Positions 54,400-63,541 are shown, numbered from the stretch's first letter. The stretch: 64,000 bases of DNA from Streptomyces sp. NBC_00289 (GCF_041435115.1 NZ_CP108046.1:4650001-4714000), one strand, 5' to 3'. Translations and numbers: made by a program. The notes: generated by a model not told the origin, from the sequence alone.

Positions 54400-55734
54400 A
54401 TGCGGGGGAAGTTTCGGCGCCCGGTCCTGGAGCGTGCGGACATGCGTACGGGCCTGAGATGGAAACTCAGCGCGGCCATCGCGCTGGTCGGTGCGCTGGT
54501 GGCGGTCGCGCTCAGCCTGGTCGTGCACAACGCGGCGCGGGTCTCGATGCTGGACAACGCGCGCGACCTGGCGGACGAGCGGGTGCAGATCGCCCAGCGC
54601 AACTACGAGCTGTCCGGGCGGCCGAACTTCCCCAACATCAAGATCGACGACTCGCGGCTGCCGGGCGCGCTGCGACAGAAGGTCGAGGAGGGCCGCCGGG
54701 CCACCTACGTCACCGACCGGACCGACGGTGGGCCCGACATCTGGGCCGCCGTGCCGGTCAAGGACGGGCACGTGCTGTCGCTGCACACCGGGATCCCCGA
54801 CCGCAGCACGGACATCCTGAAGGACCTGGACCAGGCTCTGGTGATCGGCTCCATCGCGGTCGTCCTCGGCGGCAGCGCGCTCGGCGTGCTCATCGGCGGC
54901 CAGCTCTCGCGCCGGCTGCGCAAGGCGGCGGCCGCCGCCAACCAGGTCGCCCGGGGCGAGTCGGACGTACGGGTGCGGGACGCCATAGGCGGAGTCGTAC
55001 GGGACGAGACCGACGACCTCGCGAGCGCGGTGGACGCCATGGCGGACGCGCTACGGCAGCGGCTGGAGGCCGAGCGCCGGGTCACCGCGGACATCGCGCA
55101 CGAACTGCGCACCCCGGTGACCGGGCTGCTGACCGCCGCCGAGCTGCTGCCCCCGGGCCGGCCGACGGAACTGGTCCTGGACCGGGCGCAGGCCATGCGG
55201 ACCCTCGTCGAGGACGTCCTGGAGGTCGCCCGCCTGGACGGCGCCTCCGAGCGGGCCGAACTGCAGGACATCCTGCTCGGTGAGTTCGTCAGCCGGCGGG
55301 TGGCGGCGAAGGACCCGCACGTCGGGGTGCGCGTGGTGCACGAGTCGGAGGTCACGACCGACCCCCGGCGGCTGGAGCGCGTGCTGTTCAACCTGCTGGC
55401 CAACGCGGCCCGGCACGGCAAACCGCCGATCGAGGTCAGCGTCGAGGGCCGGGTCATCCGGGTCCGCGACCACGGCCCCGGCTTTCCCGAGGACCTCCTC
55501 GCCGAGGGCCCGAGCCGCTTCCGCACCGGCAGCAGCGACCGCGCCGGGCACGGCCACGGCCTGGGCCTCACCATCGCCGCGGGGCAGGCCCGCGTACTGG
55601 GCGCCCGGCTGACCTTCCGCAACGTCCGCCCGGCGGGAGCGCCGGAGCACGTCCCGGCCGAGGGGGCGGTCGCGGTGCTGTGGCTGCCGGAACACGCGCC
55701 GACGAACACGGGCAGCTATCCGATGCTGCCGTAG
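54400..55734 (+). CDS. cseC: sensor histidine kinase CseC
   Basis: A 444-residue membrane kinase partnering CseB. Two membrane helices (about 25-45 and 147-167) flank an extracytoplasmic sensor of about 100 residues (DLADERVQIAQRNYELSGRP). A HAMP region follows, then the H-box IAHELRTPVTGLL (phosphorylated His), N-box LFNLLANAARHG and G-boxes DHGPGF and GHGLGLTIA. The last codons (APTNTGSYPMLP) are also the first unit of the downstream tandem-repeat array. Confidence 0.92.
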   Translation: MRGKFRRPVLERADMRTGLRWKLSAAIALVGALVAVALSLVVHNAARVSMLDNARDLADERVQIAQRNYELSGRPNFPNIKIDDSRLPGALRQKVEEGRRATYVTDRTDGGPDIWAAVPVKDGHVLSLHTGIPDRSTDILKDLDQALVIGSIAVVLGGSALGVLIGGQLSRRLRKAAAAANQVARGESDVRVRDAIGGVVRDETDDLASAVDAMADALRQRLEAERRVTADIAHELRTPVTGLLTAAELLPPGRPTELVLDRAQAMRTLVEDVLEVARLDGASERAELQDILLGEFVSRRVAAKDPHVGVRVVHESEVTTDPRRLERVLFNLLANAARHGKPPIEVSVEGRVIRVRDHGPGFPEDLLAEGPSRFRTGSSDRAGHGHGLGLTIAAGQARVLGARLTFRNVRPAGAPEHVPAEGAVAVLWLPEHAPTNTGSYPMLP

Positions 55735-56048
55735 GCGTGGCGCCACCTGCCGACGATCACAGCAGCTGAGCGGTGCCGCCGTAACCGGGGCGCCACATGC
55801 CGACGATCACAGCAGCTGTCCGATGCCGCCGTAGCCGAGGCGAGCGCACCGGCCGACGAACACGACGGACAGCCACCCGATACCGCCCCGTTCCCAAGGC
55901 GCACCACCGGCCGACGAACACAACGGACAGCCACCCCATACCGCCGTACCCAAGGCGCACCACCGGCCGACGAACACAACGGACAGCCACCCGATACCGC
56001 CGTACCCAAGGCGCACGCGCCCTGCCGTAGCCGGGGCGCCACACGCCC
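55698..56048. repeat. tandem repeat array of about 50-58 bp units from the cseC 3' end
   Basis: Six units begin with GCCGACGA at 55698, 55749, 55799, 55852, 55910 and 55966, plus a partial end to about 56048. Each has GCCGACGANCAC, then CAGC, CCGATNCCGCCGTA and CAAGGCGC or GGGGCGCC. The first unit is the last 37 bases of cseC; the units show two subtypes (1-2 and 3-5). Confidence 0.9.
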
Positions 56049-56128
56049 GGCTCCCGGGGCGGTCCACAGCGAAGGCCCCCCGGGGGCGGACACCGCCCGG
56101 GGGGCCTTCGGCTCGCTGTCGGAGCAGG
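55735..56128. other. repeat-filled region between cseC and the MFS gene
   Basis: 394 bp between converging genes, without a gene. It contains the repeat array (to about 56048) and the terminator at 56070-56110. Open frames here restate the repeat unit and are not coding. Confidence 0.7.
56070..56110 (-). terminator. terminator after the MFS drug-exporter gene
   Basis: Fifteen-base-pair stem CGAAGGCCCCCCGGG (56070-56084) with its complement at 56096-56110, starting 18 bp beyond the MFS stop on the minus strand. Confidence 0.85.
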
Positions 56129-57718
56129 TCAGACGGCCTCGACGACCGTGGCCTGCGCCACCGTCCCCGTGCCCTCGTCCTCGCCCGGCTTGTCGGCGGC
56201 CGGTCCCGCTCCCTTCAGCGGGACCTCCTTCACGAACACGGCCGCCACCAGCGCGACCACCGCGACCACGGAGCCGAGCAGGAAGGCGGAGTGCGTGCCG
56301 GAGGACACCGCGTGCTGGTACGCCTCGCGTGCCGCCACCGGCAGCTTCGCCAGGCTCGCCGCGTCCAGCTGCGCCGACTGCTCGGTGACCTTCGAGCCCA
56401 GCGCACCGGCCCGCTCGGACATGACGTCCTGGACCCGGTTGTTGAACAGGGCGCCCATGATGGCGACACCGAAGGACGAGCCGAGGGTACGGAACAGGGT
56501 GGTGGACGAGGACGCGACGCCCATGTCCTTCATCTGCACGCTGTTCTGCGCGACCAGCATGGTGATCTGCATCAGGCAGCCCATGCCCAGACCGACGACG
56601 GCCATGAAGACGCCGGAGGTGAACCGGCTCGTACCGGTGTCCATCGTCGACAGCAGGTACAGCCCGACGACCATCAGCACGCTGCCCACGACCGGGAAGA
56701 CCTTGTACTTGCCGCTGCTCGTGGTGACCCGTCCCGCGACCATCGAGGTGACGAGCATCGCGCCGAGCATCGGCAGGAGGAGCAGACCGGAGTTGGTCGC
56801 GGAGGCGTTCTGCACCGACTGCTGGTACAGCGGCAGGAAGAGGGTTGCGCCGAACATCACGAAGCCGGTGACGAAGCCGATGACCGACATCAGCGTGAAG
56901 TTGCGGCTGCGGAAGATGTGCAGCGGCAGGATCGGCTCGGCCGCCTTGCGTTGCCAGAACACGAAGCCGATGAGCGAGGCGACGCCGATGGCGATGAGTT
57001 CCATGATCCGCGCGGACGACCAGGCGTACTCGGAACCGCCCCAGGTCGTCACGAGCACGATGGAGGTGATGCCCAGGGTCAGCAGTCCGGCGCCCAGGTA
57101 GTCGATGCGCGTCTTGGCCCGCTTCTTCGGCAGGTGCAGGACGACACTGATCGCGGTGAGCGCGACCGCGCCGAGCGGCAGGTTGATGTAGAAGGACCAG
57201 CGCCAGCCCCAGTTGTCCGTGATGGTGCCGCCGACCAGCGGGCCGCCGATCATCGCGAGCGCCATGACGCCGGCCATCATGCCCTGGTACTTGCCGCGCT
57301 CGCGCGGCGGGATCAGGTCGCCGATGATCGCCATGACGCCGACCATCAGACCGCCCGCGCCGAGGCCCTGGATCGCGCGGAAGCCGATCAGCTCGCCCAT
57401 GTTCTGGGCCATGCCGCTGAGCGCGGAGCCGATCAGGAAGATCACGATCGAGGTCATGAAGGCGCCCTTGCGCCCGTACATGTCGCCGAGCTTGCCCCAG
57501 ATGGGGGTCGAGGCAGCGGTCGCGAGGGTGTACGCGGTCACCACCCACGACAGGTGTTCAAGTCCCCCGAGCTCACCGACGATCGTCGGCATCGCCGTGC
57601 CCACGATCATGTTGTCGAGCATCGCGAGCATCATGGTGATCATGAGCGCGAGCAGTACCACCCGCACGCTCCTGGGCTGTTTCTCCGCCCCGGTCCCGGC
57701 CGTCTCTGTGTCCGCCAT
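56129..57718 (-). CDS. DHA2-family MFS multidrug exporter
   Basis: A 529-residue EmrB/QacA-type transporter with 14 predicted helices. Motif A GKLGDMYGRKGAFM, motif C region around MIGGPLVGGTITDNWGWRW, and LDNMIVGTAMPTIVGEL at the first helix are typical. The central hydrophilic region and long loop near helix 13 (TEQSAQLDAASLAKLPV) are visible. It is inferred to export a toxic compound. ATG 57718 follows GGGGAG. A divergent TetR gene and shared operator imply drug-induced expression. Confidence 0.9.
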   Translation of the reverse strand: MADTETAGTGAEKQPRSVRVVLLALMITMMLAMLDNMIVGTAMPTIVGELGGLEHLSWVVTAYTLATAASTPIWGKLGDMYGRKGAFMTSIVIFLIGSALSGMAQNMGELIGFRAIQGLGAGGLMVGVMAIIGDLIPPRERGKYQGMMAGVMALAMIGGPLVGGTITDNWGWRWSFYINLPLGAVALTAISVVLHLPKKRAKTRIDYLGAGLLTLGITSIVLVTTWGGSEYAWSSARIMELIAIGVASLIGFVFWQRKAAEPILPLHIFRSRNFTLMSVIGFVTGFVMFGATLFLPLYQQSVQNASATNSGLLLLPMLGAMLVTSMVAGRVTTSSGKYKVFPVVGSVLMVVGLYLLSTMDTGTSRFTSGVFMAVVGLGMGCLMQITMLVAQNSVQMKDMGVASSSTTLFRTLGSSFGVAIMGALFNNRVQDVMSERAGALGSKVTEQSAQLDAASLAKLPVAAREAYQHAVSSGTHSAFLLGSVVAVVALVAAVFVKEVPLKGAGPAADKPGEDEGTGTVAQATVVEAV

Positions 57719-57755
57719 CGTTCCCACTCCCCTGGGTACCACCGCCGGCGGCCTA

Positions 57756-57820
57756 CTTACTTGCCGCCCGGCTAGTTACACTGTGAAGGTAGACGCGCAA
57801 CTAGCCGGGCGTCAAGTAAG
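57756..57820. promoter_or_regulatory. long operator inverted repeat between the MFS and TetR genes
   Basis: Two 22-bp arms (57756-57777 and 57799-57820), differing at one position, are separated by 21 bp. The outer blocks are CTTACTTG/CAAGTAAG and the inner blocks are GGCTAGTT/AACTAGCC. The repeat spans the divergent promoter region and is the likely TetR binding site for both genes. Confidence 0.78.
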
Positions 57821-57838
57821 TTTTCCGGGGGTGCGAAG

Positions 57839-58426
57839 ATGGGCGGCACGATGGACGGCACCAAGCGGCAGCGCCGCGGCAACACCCGCCAGCGCATCCA
57901 GGACGTGGCACTCGAGCTCTTCGCCGAGCAGGGATACGAGAAGACCTCGCTGCGCGAGATCGCCGAGCGCCTGGACGTCACCAAGGCGGCGCTCTACTAC
58001 CACTTCAAGACCAAGGAAGAGATCATCGTCAGTCTCTTCGCCGACCTGACGCAGCCGATCGAGGACCTCATCGAGTGGGGGCGGCAGCAGCCGCACTCCC
58101 TGGAGACCAAGCGGGAGATCCTGGGCCGCTACAGCCAGGCCCTGTCGGACGCGGCCCCGCTGTTCCGCTTCATGCAGGAGAACCAGGCGACGATGCGGGA
58201 ACTGAGCATCGGCGAGTCGTTCAAGAGCCGCATGATGGGCATGCGCGAGATCATCGTCGACCCGGACGCGGACCTGGTCGCCCAGGTCCGCTGCGTCAGC
58301 GCCCTGTTCACGCTGCACGCCGGGATGTTCTTCCTGCAGGACCTCAACGGCCGGCCCGAGGAGAAGCGCGAGGCCGTTCTCGAGGTCGCCGTCGACCTGG
58401 TGACGCAGGCGCACCAGGGGTCCTAG
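57839..58426 (+). CDS. TetR-family repressor of the MFS exporter
   Basis: A 195-residue TetR regulator. HTH: RIQDVALELFAEQGYEKTSLREIAERLDVTKAALYYHFKTKEEI. The C-terminal domain (LFRFMQENQATMRELSIGESFKSRMMGMRE) forms the ligand pocket. Divergent orientation and the shared inverted repeat make it the likely repressor of the adjacent exporter. ATG 57839 or the ATG four codons later may be used. Confidence 0.9.
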   Translation: MGGTMDGTKRQRRGNTRQRIQDVALELFAEQGYEKTSLREIAERLDVTKAALYYHFKTKEEIIVSLFADLTQPIEDLIEWGRQQPHSLETKREILGRYSQALSDAAPLFRFMQENQATMRELSIGESFKSRMMGMREIIVDPDADLVAQVRCVSALFTLHAGMFFLQDLNGRPEEKREAVLEVAVDLVTQAHQGS

Positions 58427-58430
58427 ACCA

Positions 58431-58460
58431 GACCTGGCCAGACGTGGCCAGACGTGGCCA
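58431..58460. repeat. tandem repeat, 3 copies of 10 bp, 3' of the TetR gene
   Basis: GACCTGGCCA, GACGTGGCCA and GACGTGGCCA at 58431-58460 begin 5 bp after the TetR stop codon. Confidence 0.8.
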
Positions 58461-58517
58461 GTCCGGGACCATCCTTGGCCCGGCCCGGCCGGACCGTGTC
58501 GGCCGGGGCCTCGGACC

Positions 58518-59204
58518 TCAGACCTTGACGCCCTTGGCGTGCAGGAAGGCGACCGGGTCGATGGCCGAGCCGTAGTTCGGGGTCGTACGGATCTCGAAGT
58601 GCAGGTGCGGGCCACTGGAGTTGCCGGTGTTGCCGGACCGGGCTATGTGCTGACCGGTGGCGACGATCTGGCCGACCCGTACGTCGATGCGCGAGAGGTG
58701 CGCGTACTGCGAGTAGGTGCCGTTGCCGTGCTTGATGACGATGGCGTTGCCGTACGCGGGCCCGTCACCGGCACCGTTGCCGCCGGCCTTGACGACGGTG
58801 CCGCCGTGCGCGGCCATGACGTTGGTGCCGCTCGGCACGGCGAAGTCCTGCCCGCTGTGGGTGGAGTGCCACATGCCGCCGGCCTGGGCGAAGCTCGCGG
58901 AGAGCGTGTACTTCTTCACCGGGTCGATCCAGGAGGCGGCCTTCTTCGCGGCGGCCTTCTTGACGGCGGCGGCGTGCTTCACCGCGGCCGCCTTCTTCAC
59001 GGTGGCTGCCTTGGCCTGCGCCGCGGCCTGCGCCTGGACGGCGTTGGCGGTACCGGCGGCCGGCAGGGCGGCCACACCGGTGTCGGCTGCGGCCGCGACC
59101 CCGGCCCCCAGTACGACCGACGCTCCCAGGCCGGCGGCCAGGACGGCCGCACGAGTACGAAGCCGGGACGTACGGGAAGAAAGGGACGAGACGCGCTGGG
59201 ACAT
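58518..59204 (-). CDS. secreted M23 peptidase (LytM-type)
   Basis: A 228-residue exported zinc metallopeptidase predicted to cleave peptidoglycan cross-bridges. The signal peptide covers about 1-40 (SRLRTRAAVLAAGLGASVVLG, ending AAAAD). A linker of Lys/Ala repeats (AAAVKHAAAVKKAAAKK) follows. The M23 domain has zinc ligands in HSGQDFAVPSG (His, Asp) and the HxH pair PHLHFE. ATG 59204 is preferred over GTG 59216, as GAGG lies 7 nt before it. It could remodel the wall together with sigma-E targets; no operon partner is adjacent. Confidence 0.88.
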   Translation of the reverse strand: MSQRVSSLSSRTSRLRTRAAVLAAGLGASVVLGAGVAAAADTGVAALPAAGTANAVQAQAAAQAKAATVKKAAAVKHAAAVKKAAAKKAASWIDPVKKYTLSASFAQAGGMWHSTHSGQDFAVPSGTNVMAAHGGTVVKAGGNGAGDGPAYGNAIVIKHGNGTYSQYAHLSRIDVRVGQIVATGQHIARSGNTGNSSGPHLHFEIRTTPNYGSAIDPVAFLHAKGVKV

Positions 59205-59575
59205 CGGATACCTCACGGGGACGGGGACAGGAATGCCACCCGGCGCAAGACGTCCGCCGGATGGGCCACACCTTGGTAACCCTGGATCCCATCAGCACCC
59301 AAACCGCCTAACTACGACGGAAGCTAGTACTTCTTCTCAAAACTTCACGCTTCTTGACAGACAGCTCATCCGGGACGAATCAACCCAGTACGGCCGGATC
59401 CGACCATTGATTGAAGACTAAAAGTCCTTTTTGCCCGAATCAGCTAAATTACTATGCGCCCTAGTAACGGACAAATCGCCTGTGCGGCATGTCACCGGCC
59501 GAGAAGATCCGAAGTCCCGGGAATGTGACGGGGACTACGCTGCTGACCAGTCAACGAGGCTCAGGGGGAGGCCAC
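59205..59575. other. divergent intergenic region, M23 peptidase and NACHT genes
   Basis: 371 bp without a gene, AT-richer around 59300-59470. I looked for a c-di-AMP (ydaO) riboswitch, which often precedes actinobacterial wall peptidase genes, and did not find its conserved core. No promoter is clear. Confidence 0.45.
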
Positions 59576-62500
59576 ATGGAACCGACGACCCTGGGCGCCA
59601 AAGTGGCGTCCGGCGTGGTCACTCCGCTGATCAGGAAGCTCTTCGTCGCCGAGGGCCCCGGCGCCGCCCTCGTCGACAAGCCGATCCGGATCTCGGGCTT
59701 CGTCTCCTTCAAGGGCGAGAAGCGCACCCTCGACGAACGGGCGCTGCACCGGCTCTCGGCCGAACTGGTCCGCCAGTCCCTGCGGACGGGCGAGCGCCCC
59801 ATCCACGCCGACGAGGAACAGGCCGTCGTCCACGCGCTCACCGACACGCTCCACGCCCTCGGCGACCTCACCATGACGGACGCCCAGGCGGTGGAGCTCG
59901 GCCACGAGTTCCTCGCCGCGAACCTCCGCTCGTCCGCCGGCAACCCGGACCGGGACCTCTCCTTCGACGCGAGCCTCTTCTACGGCCGGCTGCTCACCAC
60001 GGCCTGTCTGCACATCGTGCACTTCTTCACCCAGCGGTCCTCCTTCGTCGCCCGGACCCTGGTCGAGCAGAGCCGCCGGCAGCGCGAACTCATCGCCAAG
60101 GTCGACGCGTTGATCGCCCGGACGCCCCCGCCAGGCGGCACCGACACCGCCTTCGAGCAGCGCTACCTGGCATACCTGGCGACGAAGCACAGCCACCTCA
60201 CCATCTACGGCATCGACCTGACGGACTCCCCCGACCGCTGGCCCCTGGACGCCGCCTACCTCAGCCTCCAGGCCCTCGGCCCGGCCGGGGACGACCACGC
60301 AACCGGCCCCGGCGGCCTGCACATCTCCTCCGCCGCGACCGCCCGGCCCGCCGACCAGACGCTCGCCGAGCACGAGCGGGTGCTGCTGCGCGGAGTCGCC
60401 GGCTCCGGCAAGACCACGCTCGTGCAGTGGCTGGCGGTCACCGCGGCCCGGGGCGAGCGCGGTGACCGCGTCCCGTTCGTCCTCCCGCTGCGCACCCTCG
60501 TCCGCCGTCCCGACGGCCTCCCGGCCCCCGACGCCTTCCTGGCCGCCGTACGCGTCCCCTTCCACGCCAGCGGGCCGGACGGCTGGGCGGACCGCGTGCT
60601 CGGCGCGGGCCGCGGGCTGCTGCTGGTGGACGGCATCGACGAGATCCCCGAGCGGGAGCGCGAGCACACCCGCCGCTGGCTGCGGGACCTGCTGGACGTC
60701 TATCCCGGCAACCAGTGGCTGGTCACCTCGCGTCCCTCCGCCGTCCGGGAGGACTGGCTCACCCCGGACGGCTTCACGGAGCTCGCCCTGACCCCCATGG
60801 GCCCGGCCGACGTCGCCGCGTTCGTCGCCCGCTGGCACGCGGCGGCCCGCAGCCACGCGGACGAGGCCGACCTGGACCGCCTGGACGGCTACGAGCGCGG
60901 CCTCCTCGACGCCGTCCAGACCAAACCCGACCTCGGCCGCCTCGCCACCAACCCCCTCATGTGCGGCCTGATCTGTGCCCTGCACCGCGACCGGCGCGGC
61001 TATCTCCCGCACGGGCGGCAGGAGTTGTACGACGCCGCCCTGTCGATGCTGCTCGCCCGCCGGGACGAGGAGCGCGACATGTTCCCGCGCGGCGGCGAGC
61101 GGAGCGGCGTCCAGCTCACCGAACTCCCGCAGATCCAGCTGCTCCAGCGCCTGGCCTACTGGCTGATCCGCAACAACCAGTCGGAGATGGACCGCGCGCG
61201 GGCGGAGCGCATCGTCGCCGACGTCCTCCCGTCCCTGCCGGCCGTCGCGGAGCAGGGTGACGCCGCCTCGATCCTGCGCCACCTCCTCGTCCGCAGCGGA
61301 CTGCTGCGCGAACCCGCCGCGGGCACCGTCGAGTTCGTGCACCGCACCTTCCAGGACTACCTGGGCGCGAAGGCCGCCGTGGAGGACGGCGACTTCGGCC
61401 TGCTGGTCCGGGGCGCCGTCGACGAACAGTGGGCGGATGTGGTCAGGATGGCGGTGGCGCACGCCCGTCCGCGCGAGCGCGCCGAACTGCTCACCGACCT
61501 GACCGAGTCGGCACGGCACCTCGACGGACCGGCGGCCACGCGCGTACGGCTTCTCGCGCTGGCCGCGCTGGAACACGCCACCCAGCTCGACCCCGCCGTA
61601 CGGGCCGCCGTGGAGCGGAACGCGGCCGCGCTCATCCCGCCCCGGACCACGGCGGAGGCCCGCGCCCTGGCCTCGGCCGGCCCGCTCGCCCTGGAGCTGC
61701 TGCCCGGCCCGGAAGGGCTCGGCGACGCGGAGGCACGGGCGGTGGTGGTCACGGCGTCCCTCATCGGCACGGAGGCGGCGGTACCCGTGCTGGCCCGTTT
61801 CCGGAAGCATCCGGCGCTGGACGTCCGCGCCCAGCTCACCTGGACCTGGAACCGGTTCGAGACGTCCCGCTACGGCGAGGAGGTCATCGCCCACCTGCCC
61901 GAGGACGACCTCTTCTTCACCGCGCACTCGGCACGGCAGCTGCGGGTCCTGAACGGTCTCGGCGGACGGCAACGCCTCCAGCTCGTCGGCGACATCGACC
62001 CGGCCGCGCTCGGCGACGTCCTCGACCCCGGGCGGGTGACCGCGCTCGTCATCCGCGGCAACAACGAACTGCGGGACCTGAGCTGCCTGTCGGCCCTGCA
62101 CCGGCTCACCTATCTGGACCTCAGCAGATGCCCGGAGGTGGACGACCTCACCGCGCCGGCCCGGCTTCCCCTGTCCTGGCTGGCGCTGGATCTGCTGCCC
62201 GGGGTGGAGCGGCCGGGCGCCCTGCACGCGCTCGCCGGCTCGGCGACGCTGGACCAGCTGGACCTGGGGGTAGCCCTGCACGGCGAGTCCCTGGACGACG
62301 CCCTTCCCGCCGGTCTCCCGCTGCGCTACCTGCGCTTCACCAAGGACGCGCTCCGGCACACCGGGCTGCGCGGCCTGCGCCGGTTCACCTCGCTCCGGCA
62401 GCTGAGCCTGGCCACGCTGCACGAGACCCTCCGCGCCGAGGACTTCGAGGAGATCGCCCGCGTTCCCGGGCTGACGGAGCTGCGCACCAACTGGCAGGCC

Positions 62501-62713
62501 GTCGGCTGGAACGGCCCGCCCCTGCCCGGCGTCACCGACCTTCGCCTCAACAACCTCCTGGGCACCGAGGACCTCTCGGACGTCCGGAGGATCTTCCCCG
62601 GCCTGCGCGCGGTCACCCTCGCCCTCGCCCCGGAGACCGGCGAGGTCCCGGAGCACCTACTCGACCAACTCCCGGTCATTCCGGACGTCTTGAGGATTCA
62701 CAGCGTTGTGTGA
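59576..62713 (+). CDS. NACHT-domain NTPase with LRR-like C-terminus (NLR-like)
   Basis: A 1045-residue STAND protein. Residues 1-265 are a helical N-terminal domain (SAELVRQSLRTGERP, VHALTDTLHALGDLTM). The NACHT domain has Walker A GVAGSGKTT (273-281) and Walker B LLLVDGIDEIPE (348-359) with the extra acidic residue pattern of NACHT proteins. It continues with VTSRPSAVREDWL (sensor), then winged-helix and helical parts (VEFVHRTFQDYLGAKA). From about 825 to 1040 it has leucine-rich repeats (VTALVIRGNNELRDLSCLSAL, LTYLDLSRCPEVDDL). ATG 59576 follows GGGGGAG. Related bacterial NACHT proteins include antiphage defence factors; defence here is only a possibility. No effector domain is recognisable. 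Confidence 0.85.
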   Translation: MEPTTLGAKVASGVVTPLIRKLFVAEGPGAALVDKPIRISGFVSFKGEKRTLDERALHRLSAELVRQSLRTGERPIHADEEQAVVHALTDTLHALGDLTMTDAQAVELGHEFLAANLRSSAGNPDRDLSFDASLFYGRLLTTACLHIVHFFTQRSSFVARTLVEQSRRQRELIAKVDALIARTPPPGGTDTAFEQRYLAYLATKHSHLTIYGIDLTDSPDRWPLDAAYLSLQALGPAGDDHATGPGGLHISSAATARPADQTLAEHERVLLRGVAGSGKTTLVQWLAVTAARGERGDRVPFVLPLRTLVRRPDGLPAPDAFLAAVRVPFHASGPDGWADRVLGAGRGLLLVDGIDEIPEREREHTRRWLRDLLDVYPGNQWLVTSRPSAVREDWLTPDGFTELALTPMGPADVAAFVARWHAAARSHADEADLDRLDGYERGLLDAVQTKPDLGRLATNPLMCGLICALHRDRRGYLPHGRQELYDAALSMLLARRDEERDMFPRGGERSGVQLTELPQIQLLQRLAYWLIRNNQSEMDRARAERIVADVLPSLPAVAEQGDAASILRHLLVRSGLLREPAAGTVEFVHRTFQDYLGAKAAVEDGDFGLLVRGAVDEQWADVVRMAVAHARPRERAELLTDLTESARHLDGPAATRVRLLALAALEHATQLDPAVRAAVERNAAALIPPRTTAEARALASAGPLALELLPGPEGLGDAEARAVVVTASLIGTEAAVPVLARFRKHPALDVRAQLTWTWNRFETSRYGEEVIAHLPEDDLFFTAHSARQLRVLNGLGGRQRLQLVGDIDPAALGDVLDPGRVTALVIRGNNELRDLSCLSALHRLTYLDLSRCPEVDDLTAPARLPLSWLALDLLPGVERPGALHALAGSATLDQLDLGVALHGESLDDALPAGLPLRYLRFTKDALRHTGLRGLRRFTSLRQLSLATLHETLRAEDFEEIARVPGLTELRTNWQAVGWNGPPLPGVTDLRLNNLLGTEDLSDVRRIFPGLRAVTLALAPETGEVPEHLLDQLPVIPDVLRIHSVV

Positions 62714-62830
62714 CGCACGTCTCTGGCCACCTACCCCCCAGTAACCCTACGGTTCCCCTCGCGCCACCCTCGTCAAGGAACATGCACCCGTCAACGCAGG
62801 TACGTCCGGACGTGAGAGGAACCCCCACAC

Positions 62831-63460
62831 ATGAGAAGTCGACGCCCCCTGGCGCACCGCACCGCCGTCATCGCCGCCTCCGCGGCCGCCCTGGTGGCCG
62901 TCGCCGCCCCGGCGGACGCCGTCGCGGCGACGACGAGCACCTCCACCACCGCGGCCGCCGCCGAGGACGTCGACTACGCCACCTGGCAGCAGGACTGCCA
63001 GGCCCTGATGAACCAGGCGCTGCCCGCCCTGAAGCAGCGGATCGCCGCCACCAGGCCGGGCGAGAAGCAGGCGATCGTCTTCGACATCGACAACACCACC
63101 CTGGAGACCGACTTCGGCTTCTCCTACCCGGCACCGGCCAACAAGCCGGTCCTGGACGTCGCCAGGTACGCCCAGGAGCACGGCGTCTCCCTGTTCTTCG
63201 TCACCGCCCGCCCGGGCATCATCGGCCCGGTGACCGAGTACAACCTCACGTACGACGGCTACAAGGTCTCCGGCCTCTACACCCGCGGCCTGCTCGACCT
63301 CTTCAAGGACGTCGCCGCGTACAAGACCGCCCAGCGCGTCGGCATCGAGTCGAAGGGGTACACGATCATCGCGAACATCGGCAACAGCGCCACCGACCTC
63401 TCCGGCGGCCACGCCGAGACGACGTACAAGCTGCCGGACTACGACGGTCAGCTGTCGTAG
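62831..63460 (+). CDS. secreted HAD-family acid phosphatase
   Basis: A 209-residue exported phosphatase. Signal peptide about 1-32 (RRPLAHRTAVIAASAAALVAV, ending ADAVA). HAD motif I VFDIDNTTLETDFGFSYP, motif II FFVTARPGI and motif IV region in IANIGNSATDLSGGHA are visible. It resembles plant/bacterial class B acid phosphatases. ATG 62831 follows GGAACC. It is 117 bp downstream of the NACHT gene on the same strand; co-transcription is uncertain. Confidence 0.83.
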   Translation: MRSRRPLAHRTAVIAASAAALVAVAAPADAVAATTSTSTTAAAAEDVDYATWQQDCQALMNQALPALKQRIAATRPGEKQAIVFDIDNTTLETDFGFSYPAPANKPVLDVARYAQEHGVSLFFVTARPGIIGPVTEYNLTYDGYKVSGLYTRGLLDLFKDVAAYKTAQRVGIESKGYTIIANIGNSATDLSGGHAETTYKLPDYDGQLS

Positions 63461-63483
63461 TTCCCGTCACTCCTCCGGACACG

Positions 63484-63521
63484 CGGAAGGGGCCGGTGCT
63501 GATCGGCACCGGCCCCTTCCG
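63484..63521. terminator. bidirectional terminator, acid phosphatase / clpC
   Basis: Sixteen-base-pair stem CGGAAGGGGCCGGTGC (63484-63499) with its complement at 63506-63521 around TGATCG. It lies between converging stops of the acid phosphatase (63460) and clpC (63542). Confidence 0.88.
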
Positions 63522-63541
63522 TTCAGGCGAACCCCGAGAGG

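Noticed and set aside
55698..56048. CRISPR array
   Set aside because: Units are contiguous and degenerate, without alternating unique spacers, and there are no cas genes nearby.
59205..59575. c-di-AMP (ydaO-type) riboswitch before the M23 peptidase
   Set aside because: The conserved core sequences and pseudoknot elements could not be recognised, though disA is in the window.
59561..62656. 1031-codon minus-strand frame opposite the NACHT gene
   Set aside because: Antisense shadow with no motifs, while the plus strand has Walker A/B and LRR sequence.
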